DNA of 64,000 bases, from positions 124,001 to 188,000 of the forward strand of contig NZ_JAEUZA010000004.1 in NCBI RefSeq assembly GCF_016798245.1, read 5' to 3'. The notes beneath the pieces were generated by a model. The model saw only the letters and a list, made by a program, of their open reading frames with translations. It searched no databases and was not told the origin of the DNA. Positions 9,255-19,890 of the stretch are shown piece by piece. This stretch comes from Alkalicoccobacillus gibsonii. Its GTDB lineage: Bacteria; Bacillota; Bacilli; Bacillales; Bacillaceae_D. Positions within the stretch are counted from its first letter, which is position 1; the number at the start of each line of letters is the position of its first letter. The translations under genes and the position numbers were made by a program.

Positions 9255-9542
9255 TTAAGACGGCTCAGCTTGAGCAATATAATGTTTATATGCTTTATAA
9301 CCATAAATGGTATTGGCAAGTGCAAAGACAATTAGCACAAGTCCAATGATAATATCTATGATTCCTCTAGGAATAATTAATAAGTTTAAGCTGAATACAA
9401 GTAAGAACAATCCCAGAAAAAGTCTGGAGCGAGTTTCGTAAATCTTTTTAATTAATGAATCTGGTTTTCTCCAAGCCTGGATACGGTTATAGAGAAAAAA
9501 GACCCCCGTTAAAACAATTAAAATGATGAGTAGCTTGTCCAT
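9255..9542 (-). CDS. ytpI: YtpI family small membrane protein
   Basis: 95 residues with three hydrophobic segments: about 2-19 (DKLLIILIVLTGVFFLYN), 44-62 and 63-84. The pattern (short N-terminal helix, a basic loop KKIYETRSRLFLGLF, then a hairpin of two helices and an AYKHY tail) matches the YtpI family, whose function is unknown. Position between ytoI and nrnA, on the opposite strand, supports the assignment. The ATG at 9542 has AGGGAGGG upstream on the minus strand. Confidence 0.85.
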   Translation of the reverse strand: MDKLLIILIVLTGVFFLYNRIQAWRKPDSLIKKIYETRSRLFLGLFLLVFSLNLLIIPRGIIDIIIGLVLIVFALANTIYGYKAYKHYIAQAEPS

Positions 9543-9642
9543 TGTTCACCCTCCCTAAAAAACAGATCATAGTTGCATTGTAGCGTGACACGTTCGAAAT
9601 TACTAGATCTTACATTAAATGATCCTAAAGGAGCCACAAAAA

Positions 9643-10575
9643 ATGAAGAACGAAATAGTAGATTTAATTCAAGCACATGAAACGATCATTATTCACAGGC
9701 ATAGCAGACCTGATCCGGATGCACTAGGTTCACAATTGGGATTAGCAATGCTTTTGAAAGAGTCCTATCAAGAGAAACAGATTTACACGGTTGGGGATGT
9801 GGAGCCATCGCTTCAATTTTTAGGTGAAATGGATACAATCTCTGATGAGGTCTATAACGGAGCACTTGTCATTGTATGTGATAGTGCGACAAAAGAGCGC
9901 ATCAGCGATGATCGATACCAGAATGGCGCGAGGCTCGTTAAGATTGACCATCACCCAAACGTTGAACCTTATGGTGATGTAGTATGGGTGGATGTAGAGG
10001 CAAGTTCTACAAGTGAAATGATTGTTGAACTGGTTGCGCAGTCTGATTCCCTCCATCTATCAGAAACCTCATCCCTGTTATTGTATGCTGGGATTGTTGG
10101 GGACACAGGTAGATTTAGATATCCAAATACCAAGCCAGAAACGTTACGTCGTACTGCCTTGCTTCTAGAGCACAATATTGATGTAAATGCTTTTTATGCG
10201 GAACTTTATAAAAGAGACCTGAAAATGACTCGATTTGAGGGACATGTACTGCAACATTTCGACATTCAAGAAGGCCAAGTAGGTGTAATGAAGCTTCAAA
10301 AAGAAGTGCTTAAACAATTTGATGTGACAAGTAACGAGTCATCTCAGTTAATTAATAGTTTTTCATCAGTAGAAGGGCTTAAGGCTTGGGTGTTCTTTGT
10401 GGAAGAAGAGGACCGAATTCGAGTCAGATTACGTTCGCGTGGACCTGTCATTAATACAATTGCTGCAGAGCATCAGGGTGGCGGTCATGCGTTAGCTTCT
10501 GGAGCTACGGCCTATTCTTGGGAAGAGACTGATGAGATTGTACGTAAGCTCATTCAAGCATGCAATAGCCACTAA
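9643..10575 (+). CDS. nrnA: NrnA: nanoRNase and pAp phosphatase (DHH/DHHA1)
   Basis: 310 residues. NrnA degrades very short oligoribonucleotides (2-5 nt) and dephosphorylates 3'-phosphoadenosine 5'-phosphate, replacing Orn in Bacilli. The DHH domain has HRHSRPDPDALGS (residues 18-30), the CDSA motif and the metal-binding DHHPN; the DHHA1 domain ends with GGGHALASGA, the substrate-binding glycine motif. I chose ATG 9643 because AAAGGAG precedes it by about nine bases; the ATG at 9619 has no ribosome site. Dedicated transcription is likely, since the gene upstream is convergent. Confidence 0.95.
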   Translation: MKNEIVDLIQAHETIIIHRHSRPDPDALGSQLGLAMLLKESYQEKQIYTVGDVEPSLQFLGEMDTISDEVYNGALVIVCDSATKERISDDRYQNGARLVKIDHHPNVEPYGDVVWVDVEASSTSEMIVELVAQSDSLHLSETSSLLLYAGIVGDTGRFRYPNTKPETLRRTALLLEHNIDVNAFYAELYKRDLKMTRFEGHVLQHFDIQEGQVGVMKLQKEVLKQFDVTSNESSQLINSFSSVEGLKAWVFFVEEEDRIRVRLRSRGPVINTIAAEHQGGGHALASGATAYSWEETDEIVRKLIQACNSH

Positions 10576-10580
10576 CGTGC

Positions 10581-10611
10581 AAAAAAAAGAGGCCTTCAGC
10601 AGAAGTCCTCT
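10581..10611 (-). terminator. Terminator between nrnA and a convergent small gene
   Basis: GAGGCCTTC and GAAGTCCTC form a stem with one mismatch. The run of eight A at its left becomes a T run on the minus strand, so it ends the 70-residue gene and possibly limits nrnA read-through. Confidence 0.75.
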
Positions 10612-10621
10612 CCTTACTCTC

Positions 10622-10834
10622 TTATTCACTTTTCTCTGTCTCAGGGATAAACCAGGCGCCTAAATCGGTATGATCTTCTTGAAAAGCCACGCCATCTTCC
10701 TTGGCAAGCTTTCGCAAGAGTTCAGCAACTTCATTTGTTTCTGCGAAGGCACTTTGACCTGCTTTAAGCTTTGCAAGTTTTTTTCGTGCCATATCCTTAC
10801 GATTAATGACCATATCTTTACCAGTCATGTCCAT
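10622..10834 (-). CDS. Small conserved-looking protein of 70 residues, unknown function
   Basis: A soluble protein with a basic N-terminal half (MDMTGKDMVINRKDMARKKL) and an acidic C-terminal half (EEDGVAF-like segment, DHTDLGAWFIPETEKSE). No signal peptide or membrane helix. The ATG has AGGAGG nine bases upstream on the minus strand. It lies 87 bases downstream of ytrI on the same strand, so it may share transcription with ytrHI, in the region that holds small sporulation genes in B. subtilis. I do not assign a family. Confidence 0.7.
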   Translation of the reverse strand: MDMTGKDMVINRKDMARKKLAKLKAGQSAFAETNEVAELLRKLAKEDGVAFQEDHTDLGAWFIPETEKSE

Positions 10835-10921
10835 AGTGGATGGCCTCCTATCCTTATGTCTATATTCTAGTATAAAGGAAAAGTAAGCTAAATCCAGTCT
10901 TTTGATGAAATTTCAGATAAA

Positions 10922-11428
10922 TTAACGATGATCCACTTCGATTTCGGCATAAAGATGCAATGTTGTAAATAAATACACTTCATTAATTTTTACCCGATAG
11001 TTTTTATCTTCGACAGTGAAGGTCTTATTTTCAATGGTTCGTATCAGCAGGTCCTTTGTATGATGAACGGATTCAATATCTTTTCGTTCCAAATAGGCAA
11101 GCTCAGATAAAATGGATTGACGAATATCATAGATTGTTAATTGATCAAGTGTCAGACGTGGATCTGTTTTAAAGTGCACCTCAATTTGCTGGATGGTTAG
11201 TTTCTTTTGATTCTCTGCGTTTTGGCTTTTTTGTTCGCTAACGAGCTGATCAATTCGTTCTTGAAGCGTTTCAATTTTCAAATCCTGCTGAATTCGTGTC
11301 ACAATCAACCCATCATAAATTTGTCCATACTGATATAAAAAGAAGACCCATCCTACAATACTACCGAGCATGATTCCTGCAAAAAAACGTAACCAGCCTG
11401 GTCGTGATACTTTAGATGGAATGCGCAT
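10922..11428 (-). CDS. ytrI: YtrI: sporulation membrane protein
   Basis: 168 residues: a short basic N-terminus (MRIPSKVSRPGW), one membrane helix at about 13-32 (RFFAGIMLGSIVGWVFFLYQ), a coiled-coil-like stretch (about 50-80, IETLQERIDQLVSEQK) and an extracytoplasmic alpha/beta domain ending in YAEIEVDHR. In B. subtilis ytrI is a SigmaE-controlled mother-cell gene that works with ytrH in spore formation. The start ATG shares one base with the ytrH stop (TAATG), so the pair is translationally coupled. Frames reaching further upstream only overlap ytrH and have no ribosome site. Confidence 0.9.
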   Translation of the reverse strand: MRIPSKVSRPGWLRFFAGIMLGSIVGWVFFLYQYGQIYDGLIVTRIQQDLKIETLQERIDQLVSEQKSQNAENQKKLTIQQIEVHFKTDPRLTLDQLTIYDIRQSILSELAYLERKDIESVHHTKDLLIRTIENKTFTVEDKNYRVKINEVYLFTTLHLYAEIEVDHR

Positions 11429-11760
11429 TATGAAATAGGTTCTCCAACAATCCACTGGATCAGAATTGTTCCAGTGTGAGCACCACATAAAGCAGCAAAC
11501 ACCATCATGAGCGTTTTATAAATATCATCATGAATTCCACTGAAAAGACCTCTTTCAAGTGTTGTGATTGCGTCAAAGGTTCCACCAAGAGCGGCTACAA
11601 TGGCCCAAATCTTCAAACTACCTGCCAGATTATGAATAGCTAGTAACGGTGGTTTGCCAAGTAGAAAGGCTCCGATACCGCCGATTAATGCACCACCAAT
11701 TATGACACCAAATGCAACAAAGAAATCAATTACAAGCGTTGCAAGCATTTCTCTCGTCAA
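11428..11760 (-). CDS. ytrH: YtrH: sporulation membrane protein
   Basis: 110 residues, nearly all hydrophobic, with about three membrane helices and many glycines (VIIGGALIGGIGAFLLGKPP, then IWAIVAALGGTFDAITTLER). The C-terminal HTGTILIQWIVGEP is typical of YtrH. It is required for efficient sporulation in B. subtilis, in the mother-cell SigmaE regulon. The start is TTG at 11760 with GAGGAGG eight bases upstream. It is the first gene of ytrH-ytrI, divergent from dnaE. Confidence 0.92.
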   Translation of the reverse strand: MTREMLATLVIDFFVAFGVIIGGALIGGIGAFLLGKPPLLAIHNLAGSLKIWAIVAALGGTFDAITTLERGLFSGIHDDIYKTLMMVFAALCGAHTGTILIQWIVGEPIS

Positions 11761-11858
11761 TTCAGGCGCCTCCTCGTGTAGGGTCGTCCTTATACATATG
11801 AGTCAAGCCTTTAAAAGTATGACAGTTAATCCAATAGAAAAAGAAAGGAGAATGAAAA

Positions 11859-14800
11859 ATGGGTGTTGTTCAGACCGCAATCTATAGTGAATACAGTTTA
11901 TTGAACTCATCTATACGTATCGATGAGCTTGTTCAAACCGCTAAAAAACGTGGGTATGATGCGCTAGCTCTGACGGATCACCATGTCATGTATGGTGCTG
12001 TTCCTTTTTATCAGGCATGTATTAAATACGGTATTAAACCACTGATCGGCTTGGAGATTACGGTATCTGAACCAACAAAGAATGGTCAAAATGAATACTT
12101 TCCTCTTCGTGTAATCGCGAAGTCTAACGAAGGATATCGTTACTTGCTGGAGCTCGCTACATTGATTGGAATGAAGGAAGATAAAAAGCAATATCTGACA
12201 AAGCAAGAGTGGTTAGCGGCTGAAATCACAGACTGTGCCATCATAATCCCTTACAAGCAAGTGTTTGTATCACGTTGGCTCAAAGCGAACAGTCAAAAGT
12301 CAATCATTCAATGGATGGATAGCTGGAGTGGGCCAAATCAAACATGGTACGTTGAATTACAACAGGATGGTGATGAGGCCTTTCAGAAACAGGTAGCGTT
12401 GTTTGCTGAGCAGGAGGGTGTAAATGTAATCGCAGCTAAACCTGTTCGTTATCTAAACAAGGAAGATCAAACGAGCTATAAGCTACTACGAGCAATTGAT
12501 TTAGAGATACATCCGGATCAAGTTGAGGTTGAAGAAGGTAGCTTACCATCCGCTGAAGAGATGACTCATTGGTTTCAAGCTTTTCCGCAAGCCCTTGAAC
12601 AAAGCCAAGAGCTAGCTGATTCAGTTAACATTGCTTTGCCTTTGGACCGCCAGTTACCTAAGTATCCACTTGCGAATCAGTCAGTCTCAGATTATTTACG
12701 CTCATTATGTGAACAAGGATTGCGTGAAAGATATACGAATCTGACTAACATAGATGCTGTCACAGAGCGGTTAGATTATGAACTCTCGGTTATTCATGAT
12801 ATGGGATTTAATGATTACTTCTTAATCGTGTGGGATTTTATGAGGTTTGCCAGAAACCAAGGAATATTAGCTGGGCCGGGACGTGGGTCAGCCGCTGGTT
12901 CTCTTGTTGCGTATTGCTTGTATATTACTCATGTAGATCCAATTCATTATAACTTGTTGTTTGAGCGTTTTTTAAATCCTGAACGAGTTACATTACCAGA
13001 TATTGATATTGATTTTCCAGATCATCGCCGCGACGAAGTCATAGAGTACGTTGAAGAAAAGTATGGACCGAACCATGTAGCGCAAATTCTGACGTTTGGT
13101 ACATTTGCTGCAAGGGCTGCTTTACGAGCAACCGCTAAGGTTATGGGAACCGAGCCGGGATTACTTGAACGTATTGTGAAGGAAGTGCCAGCTACTCCGA
13201 AAATGACCATTCAAAAGGCATTAGAACAGAGTAAGACGCTTCACCAGCTTTATGTAGATAACCCAAAAGCCATTACTTTAATTGATGCAGCTCAAACGAT
13301 TGAGGGGTTACCAAGACATACATCAACGCACGCAGCTGGGGTCATTATTAGTGCGGAGCCATTAACGAATCGTGTAGCACTTCAGAAAGGCAGGGACCGA
13401 GTTGCCCTAACACAAGCTTCGATGGAGGTTGTTGAAGATATAGGATTGTTAAAGTTCGACTTTCTTGGTCTTAGAAACTTAACATTACTCGAAACGATTG
13501 CAGCGAATATTAACCAACAAACGAAACAATCATTCTCGCTCCAACACCTGCCGTTAGATGACAGTGCAACGTTCGCATTACTTGCAAGTGGAAACACGAC
13601 CGGAGTCTTTCAGTTGGAATCTGATGGGATGAGGAGTGTATTAACTCGATTAAAGCCTACTGAGTTTGAAGATATTGTTGCAGTGAATGCCCTGTATCGA
13701 CCGGGCCCAATGGATTATATTCCTGTTTACATTGAAGGAAAACAACAGAAGCGAACAGTTGATTATTTGCATAAAGATGTTGAAATGATTCTGAAACCAA
13801 CTTACGGAGTCCTTGTTTATCAAGAGCAAATTATGCAACTCGCGTCTAAGCTTGCTGGTTACTCTTTAGCTGAGGCAGATCTTTTAAGAAGAGCCATCAG
13901 TAAAAAAGACGAGGGGACGCTTCTGCAACAAAAAGAGACCTTTATTTCTCGTTCCATCGATCTCGGATATGACGAGTCTATTGCTACACGTGCGTACACG
14001 TTAATAGAACGATTTGCTAATTATGGGTTTAATCGAAGTCACGCGGTTGCATACAGCTTATTGAGTTATCAGCTTGCTTATGTAAAAACCCACTACTCTT
14101 CTGCATTTTATACTGCACTTCTTTCATCAGTATGGCATAATCAAGAGAAGTTAGCATTATACCTAACCGAAGCTAGACAGCAGGGACAAACGATATTACC
14201 TCCATCCATTAGTAAGAGTGGGCACTTATTTACATATGACGAGAAGGGAATTCGATTTGGGCTGCTATCTATTGAACATGTTGGAGTGAAAGCTGTACAA
14301 GAACTGGTTCGTGAGCGTACTATCAAACCGTTTGAACATTTATTTGATCTTTGTACAAGGCTACATCCACAAATTGTGTCAAAACGGGCGGTTGAAAGCT
14401 TGATTAAAGCAGGTGTATTTGACGAGTGGGGACTTGAGCGATCTACTCTGCTACGATCGTTAGATGAAGCGGTTGAATACGGGGAAAGCGTAAGAGAGTT
14501 TCAAGCGGAAACAGAAGGTTTGTTCACACTTAATCCTGACTTGCCTGATTATTTAGAAGCAGAACCCCTTCTTCCTACAGAAAAGCTGATGTATGAGAAG
14601 CAGGCACTCGGATTTTATTTGTCCGGACATCCTGTCACTGAATTTAAACGGGTGTTAAGTCAGTATCGTCGTGTGACAATTGAACAAGCCTTCACGGAAA
14701 AAGGGAAAGTGCGAATCGCGGGTCTGGTGGAAGATGTACGTAGAATTACAACCAAAAAAGGGGACCCTATGGCATTCTTAAAGCTTGGCGATGAGAGTGG

Positions 14801-15185
14801 TCATTGTGAAGTGACGGTCTTTCCTAATGCATGGAAAGAGTGCGGAGAACTACTTAAGCCAAATGGTTTGCTTTTTCTTGAAGGCAAGATAGATAACAGC
14901 CGTGATAGACAACAATTTATTATGGATAAGGCAGTCCCGTTAGAAACATTAAAGGGAAGACATAAAGATCGTTTATTTATCCGATTATCTAAACAGTCAT
15001 CAAGAAAATGGTCACAAATTGAGCCTATGCTTTTGGAAACAAAGGGTAACACGCAAGTCGTGCTTTATTTTGCAGATACAAACGAAAGAAAAGTCCTATC
15101 AAGTGATTATGATATTGACCTAAACCAATCTCTTTTAAATGAATTAAAGGAACTGGTAGGAGAAGAGAATGTCGTCATTCAATGA
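11859..15185 (+). CDS. dnaE: DNA polymerase III alpha subunit DnaE
   Basis: 1108 residues of the DnaE-type replicase that, in Bacilli, extends RNA primers on the lagging strand before PolC takes over. Domains in order: PHP domain (about 1-210), palm with AGPGRGSAAGS and the catalytic acidic pair in PDIDIDFPDHRR (D383, D385), fingers, the helix-hairpin-helix region, and a C-terminal OB fold (about 950-1030, VRIAGLVEDVRRITTKKGDP). It has no embedded DnaQ exonuclease, unlike PolC. The ATG has GAAAGGAGAA upstream. It is divergent from ytrH; no terminator hairpin was seen after it. Confidence 0.97.
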   Translation: MGVVQTAIYSEYSLLNSSIRIDELVQTAKKRGYDALALTDHHVMYGAVPFYQACIKYGIKPLIGLEITVSEPTKNGQNEYFPLRVIAKSNEGYRYLLELATLIGMKEDKKQYLTKQEWLAAEITDCAIIIPYKQVFVSRWLKANSQKSIIQWMDSWSGPNQTWYVELQQDGDEAFQKQVALFAEQEGVNVIAAKPVRYLNKEDQTSYKLLRAIDLEIHPDQVEVEEGSLPSAEEMTHWFQAFPQALEQSQELADSVNIALPLDRQLPKYPLANQSVSDYLRSLCEQGLRERYTNLTNIDAVTERLDYELSVIHDMGFNDYFLIVWDFMRFARNQGILAGPGRGSAAGSLVAYCLYITHVDPIHYNLLFERFLNPERVTLPDIDIDFPDHRRDEVIEYVEEKYGPNHVAQILTFGTFAARAALRATAKVMGTEPGLLERIVKEVPATPKMTIQKALEQSKTLHQLYVDNPKAITLIDAAQTIEGLPRHTSTHAAGVIISAEPLTNRVALQKGRDRVALTQASMEVVEDIGLLKFDFLGLRNLTLLETIAANINQQTKQSFSLQHLPLDDSATFALLASGNTTGVFQLESDGMRSVLTRLKPTEFEDIVAVNALYRPGPMDYIPVYIEGKQQKRTVDYLHKDVEMILKPTYGVLVYQEQIMQLASKLAGYSLAEADLLRRAISKKDEGTLLQQKETFISRSIDLGYDESIATRAYTLIERFANYGFNRSHAVAYSLLSYQLAYVKTHYSSAFYTALLSSVWHNQEKLALYLTEARQQGQTILPPSISKSGHLFTYDEKGIRFGLLSIEHVGVKAVQELVRERTIKPFEHLFDLCTRLHPQIVSKRAVESLIKAGVFDEWGLERSTLLRSLDEAVEYGESVREFQAETEGLFTLNPDLPDYLEAEPLLPTEKLMYEKQALGFYLSGHPVTEFKRVLSQYRRVTIEQAFTEKGKVRIAGLVEDVRRITTKKGDPMAFLKLGDESGHCEVTVFPNAWKECGELLKPNGLLFLEGKIDNSRDRQQFIMDKAVPLETLKGRHKDRLFIRLSKQSSRKWSQIEPMLLETKGNTQVVLYFADTNERKVLSSDYDIDLNQSLLNELKELVGEENVVIQ

Positions 15186-15262
15186 TGAGAGTGTAAATAA
15201 GAGAATCATAGACTTTTTAAACTAAAAAAATTGAGATTTTCTGAACTTACCCTTCCATGTAC

Positions 15263-15291
15263 TTGGCGGGTTCGAAACTTTTGTTTATAAT
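15263..15291 (+). promoter_or_regulatory. SigmaA-type promoter of the malic enzyme gene
   Basis: TTGGCG (15263-15268), a 17-base spacer and a perfect TATAAT (15286-15291), about 70 bases upstream of the TTG start. Confidence 0.7.
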
Positions 15292-15359
15292 GAGTGTGTT
15301 TGTTAGAGGACAGGCCGGGAGTAGGTCATTGTATATAAAAAAAGAGGAGAGTGGATATT

Positions 15360-16595
15360 TTGCCAACGACAAGAGAAGAAGCCCTGCACATTCACAGATT
15401 AAACAAAGGGAAACTAGAATCGAAAGCGAAAGTTCCAGTCAAAAATGCTAGAGATCTCAGCTTAGCTTATTCTCCAGGTGTAGCAGAGCCTTGCAAAGAG
15501 ATATTTGAAGATGTTGAAAACGTATTCGAATACACAATGAAAGGAAACATGGTAGCAGTTGTAAGTAACGGTACAGCAGTCCTTGGGCTTGGAAACATCG
15601 GACCTGAAGCTTCTTTGCCTGTAATGGAAGGAAAGGCCGTACTATTCAAATCATTTGCTGGTGTAGATGCATTCCCAATTTGCTTACGTACAAACAGTGT
15701 TGACGAGATCGTTCAAACTGTTAAGCTTCTTGAGCCAACATTTGGTGGGGTTAACCTAGAGGATATTGCTGCTCCTGATTGCTTTGAAATTGAAGAAAGA
15801 TTAAAGAAAGAAACAAATATTCCTATTTTCCACGATGATCAACACGGAACGGCAATCGTTACTCTTGCTGGATTAATTAATGCGCTTAAATTAAGCGGCA
15901 AAAAACTTTCTGAAATTAAAGTTGTAGCGAACGGTGCTGGAGCAGCAGGAATTGCGATTATTAAATTAATGCTAAGCATGGGTGTGCGTGAAATCGTAAT
16001 GTGTGATACAAAAGGTGCCATTTTTGAAGGCAGATCTTACGGTATGAACCCAGTTAAAGATTCGGTTGCGAAGCATACGAATGCAAAACGCCAAGAAGGT
16101 TCACTTGCTGATGTCATTAAAGGAGCCGATGTCTTTATTGGTGTATCTGCAGAAGGTGCTGTAACCAAAGAGATGGTTGAGGACATGAATGATGATCCGA
16201 TCATATTTGCTATGGCGAATCCAGTTCCAGAAATTATGCCAGAAGATGCAAAAGCAGCAGGAGCATCTGTAATTGGTACAGGACGCTCAGATTTCCCTAA
16301 CCAAGTAAACAATGTACTAGCTTTCCCGGGGATTTTCCGTGGTGCACTTGATGTAAGAGCCACACATATTAACGAGGAAATGAAAGTAGCAGCAGTTTAT
16401 GCTATTGCAAACCTAATCGATGAATCCGATTTAACAACAGACTATGTTATTCCAGCACCATTTGATGCGCGTGTAGCACCAGCTGTAGCTGCAGCAGTTG
16501 CAAAAACAGCGATGGAAACAGGGGTTGCTAGAATCAAAGTAGATCCTGAAGAAGTAGCAGCACGTACAAGAGAGTTAACGTTAATTAACGAGTAA
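15360..16595 (+). CDS. ytsJ: NAD(P)-dependent malic enzyme
   Basis: 411 residues; oxidatively decarboxylates malate to pyruvate. B. subtilis YtsJ, the closest match in sequence and gene order, is the main NADPH-producing malic enzyme. Visible motifs: [58 protein letters not shown] (metal and catalytic region) and the Rossmann loop [14 protein letters not shown] chose TTG 15360 because GAGGAGAG precedes it by eight bases; the in-frame GTG at 15351 sits on the ribosome site. Its own promoter and a 15-bp hairpin downstream suggest a separate unit from dnaE and accDA. Confidence 0.95.
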   Translation: MPTTREEALHIHRLNKGKLESKAKVPVKNARDLSLAYSPGVAEPCKEIFEDVENVFEYTMKGNMVAVVSNGTAVLGLGNIGPEASLPVMEGKAVLFKSFAGVDAFPICLRTNSVDEIVQTVKLLEPTFGGVNLEDIAAPDCFEIEERLKKETNIPIFHDDQHGTAIVTLAGLINALKLSGKKLSEIKVVANGAGAAGIAIIKLMLSMGVREIVMCDTKGAIFEGRSYGMNPVKDSVAKHTNAKRQEGSLADVIKGADVFIGVSAEGAVTKEMVEDMNDDPIIFAMANPVPEIMPEDAKAAGASVIGTGRSDFPNQVNNVLAFPGIFRGALDVRATHINEEMKVAAVYAIANLIDESDLTTDYVIPAPFDARVAPAVAAAVAKTAMETGVARIKVDPEEVAARTRELTLINE

Positions 16596-16613
16596 TACAC
16601 TAGATCAATTATA

Positions 16614-16653
16614 CATACAACAAGCCGGAGGATAACCGCCGGCTTGTTGTATG
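16614..16653 (+). terminator. Long hairpin after ytsJ
   Basis: CATACAACAAGCCGG pairs perfectly (15 bp) with CCGGCTTGTTGTATG around a short loop. The following T content is weak, so it is a probable but not classical terminator. Confidence 0.65.
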
Positions 16654-16878
16654 TTATAATTGATTTCGGCAGGAATGCTTGGACCGGTCATAGAATATAG
16701 TCAAGGTAAATCATTCTTTTTTTAAAGGTTGATTGAAATTGACATGTGGTTCTTATATATTATTTTTAGAAATTATATTGTATATGTTTTATCTGGATCT
16801 CTTTTTAGAGACCCTACTACTACTTGTTCAGCAATTGACGATTCTATAAGGAGCGTCGGATGCTAGTGAGGTGCAAAT

Positions 16879-17727
16879 ATGCTTAAAGATTTATTTTCAA
16901 AGAAAAAACGTTACGCAACCATTCCTTCTGAAAGAGCAAAGCAAGAAGTACCAGAAGGATTAATGACAAAGTGTCAAAACTGTGGAACCATCCTCTATAC
17001 GAAGGATTTCAAAAAGAATCTGCAGGTTTGTCCTTCGTGTGGTCACCATCACCGGATGAGTGCATACGAACGTATTGACTTTTTACTCGACGAAAATTCA
17101 TTCGTTGAATACGACAAAGGAATGATTGGCAAAAACCCTCTTAACTTTCCTGATTATGATGAGAAACTAGCGTCTGATCGTAAAAAGACTAAGCTTAACG
17201 AAGCTGTCGTAACAGGAGAAGGGACTATCAATTCGTATCCGGTAGTTATTGCAATTATGGATTCTCGTTTCCGTATGGGGAGCATGGGTGCTGTTGTAGG
17301 AGAAAAAATCACAAGAGCGATTGAAAAAGCGATTGAGCTTAAACGACCTCTTATTTTGTTTACGGCATCTGGTGGTGCACGTATGCAAGAGGGTGTATTA
17401 AGCTTAATGCAAATGGCTAAAACAAGCTCAGCTCTTCAAATGCTGAACCGTGCAGGTGGATTATATATTTCCATTATGACACATCCAACAACGGGCGGAG
17501 TATCAGCAAGTTTTGCGTCTCTTGGAGACTATAATTTTGCAGAACCACGTGCATTAATTGGCTTTGCAGGACGTAGAATTATTGAACAAACAACAAGACA
17601 AGAACTTCCAGAAGACTTTCAGACGGCGGAGTTTTTATTGAAGCATGGACAACTAGATAAAGTTATCCCAAGGCATGACATGAAAGATACACTTACAAAA
17701 ATTCTAGACATGCACACGCCGTCCTAA
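16879..17727 (+). CDS. accD: Acetyl-CoA carboxylase carboxyltransferase beta subunit
   Basis: 282 residues. With AccA it transfers carboxyl from biotin to acetyl-CoA, giving malonyl-CoA for fatty-acid synthesis. The N-terminal zinc ribbon (CQNCG ... CPSCG, about residues 35-57) is intact, followed by the crotonase-fold carboxyltransferase domain with [18 protein letters not shown] and [19 protein letters not shown]. The ATG at 16879 follows GTGAGGTGCAAAT. The 280-base upstream gap holds the ytsJ hairpin and an AT-rich stretch with a TTGACA at 16739-16744 but no convincing -10. Coupled to accA with a 19-base gap. Confidence 0.97.
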   Translation: MLKDLFSKKKRYATIPSERAKQEVPEGLMTKCQNCGTILYTKDFKKNLQVCPSCGHHHRMSAYERIDFLLDENSFVEYDKGMIGKNPLNFPDYDEKLASDRKKTKLNEAVVTGEGTINSYPVVIAIMDSRFRMGSMGAVVGEKITRAIEKAIELKRPLILFTASGGARMQEGVLSLMQMAKTSSALQMLNRAGGLYISIMTHPTTGGVSASFASLGDYNFAEPRALIGFAGRRIIEQTTRQELPEDFQTAEFLLKHGQLDKVIPRHDMKDTLTKILDMHTPS

Positions 17728-17746
17728 AGAAGGGAGTCACGTACTA

Positions 17747-18709
17747 ATGGGAAATGAAATGGTGTTTGAAAAACCAATTAATGAATTAAAAGAGAAAATA
17801 GAAGAATTACAAACCTTTGCACATGAAAAAGACATCGATCTTTCAGCTGAGATTAAGCGAATGGAAGACCGTCTACATGAACTGGAAAAAGAAATTTACG
17901 GCAATTTGAAGCCTTGGGAACGGGTTCAAATTGCACGTAATAGCAAAAGACCAACAACGCTTGACTACATTAACTTTTTGTTTGAGGATTTCATCGAGCT
18001 TCACGGTGATCGGTTGTTCAGTGAAGATGAAGCCATTGTAGGTGGAATTGCAAAATTTAATGGACAGGCGGTTACCGTTATTGGTCACCAGAGAGGTAAG
18101 GATACGAAGGAAAACATTCGCCGTAACTTTGGATCACCTAGACCTGAAGGGTATCGAAAAGCTTTACGATTAATGAAGCAGGCTGAGAAGTTTAAGCGGC
18201 CAATTATTTGTTTTATTGACACAAAGGGTGCAGACCCTGGGAAAGAATCAGAAGAACGTGGACAAAGTGAAGCCATTGCACGCAATCTTCTCGAAATGGC
18301 AGGGTTAAAAGTACCTGTTATCTCAATTGTGATTGGAGAAGGTGGAAGTGGTGGAGCTCTGGCACTAGGAGTAGCCGATCATATCCATATGCTTGAGAAC
18401 TCTACGTACTCTGTAATCTCTCCTGAAGGAGCGGCTGCACTGTTGTGGAAGGATGCAACACAAGCACAACGAGCTGCAGAATCAATGATGATTACTGCTC
18501 CAGATTTAAAGAAGCTTGAAGTAATCGATGAAATCATCTATGAACCTAAAGGTGGAGCGCATCTGGACGTTAAGACACAAGCCGAGAGTATTGGGCGTGT
18601 CATTGAACAATCATTACAAGAATTAAGTGTGCACACAGAGGACGAACTTCTTTTATCAAGACACGAAAAGTATAAGCTAATGGGTAGCCATTCAATAGAA
18701 ATACTGTGA
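17747..18709 (+). CDS. accA: Acetyl-CoA carboxylase carboxyltransferase alpha subunit
   Basis: 320 residues. A helical N-terminal region (about 1-70) precedes the crotonase-fold domain. Family hallmarks: [53 protein letters not shown] and [16 protein letters not shown]. Odd point: the near-invariant GAYPG-x-x-(A/S)EERGQ motif reads [13 protein letters not shown], with Asp163 (GAC, 18233-18235) where the family has Tyr; one base separates GAC from TAC. I chose ATG 17747 with GAAGGGAG upstream; the ATG at 17759 lacks a ribosome site. The gene ends the accDA operon at a strong terminator. Confidence 0.96.
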   Translation: MGNEMVFEKPINELKEKIEELQTFAHEKDIDLSAEIKRMEDRLHELEKEIYGNLKPWERVQIARNSKRPTTLDYINFLFEDFIELHGDRLFSEDEAIVGGIAKFNGQAVTVIGHQRGKDTKENIRRNFGSPRPEGYRKALRLMKQAEKFKRPIICFIDTKGADPGKESEERGQSEAIARNLLEMAGLKVPVISIVIGEGGSGGALALGVADHIHMLENSTYSVISPEGAAALLWKDATQAQRAAESMMITAPDLKKLEVIDEIIYEPKGGAHLDVKTQAESIGRVIEQSLQELSVHTEDELLLSRHEKYKLMGSHSIEIL

Positions 18710-18719
18710 ATAGATAGGA

Positions 18720-18758
18720 GAAAGAAGGATTCTTGACACAAGAATCCTTCTTTTTTTG
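18720..18758 (+). terminator. Terminator of accDA
   Basis: AAGAAGGATTCTTG pairs with AAGAATCCTTCTT around ACAC, followed by a T run. Confidence 0.94.
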
Positions 18759-18837
18759 TTGAAAGTTTGTATTCTTTATATGAACATGGTATTTTTTTTA
18801 ATTGAGAGCATGATAAAATAGAATGGAAACATGTTGA

Positions 18838-19830
<993 letters not shown>

Positions 19831-19890
19831 CAGATATAGAGTTCTTGATTTTACAATAGAAAAGACATCTAATCATTTCAGGAGGAATTT

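Noticed and set aside
16037-16363. 108-codon minus-strand ORF inside ytsJ
   Set aside because: Serine/threonine/proline-rich antisense shadow of a conserved enzyme gene.
16739-16744. Promoter of accDA
   Set aside because: TTGACA is perfect but no acceptable -10 lies 16-18 bases downstream.
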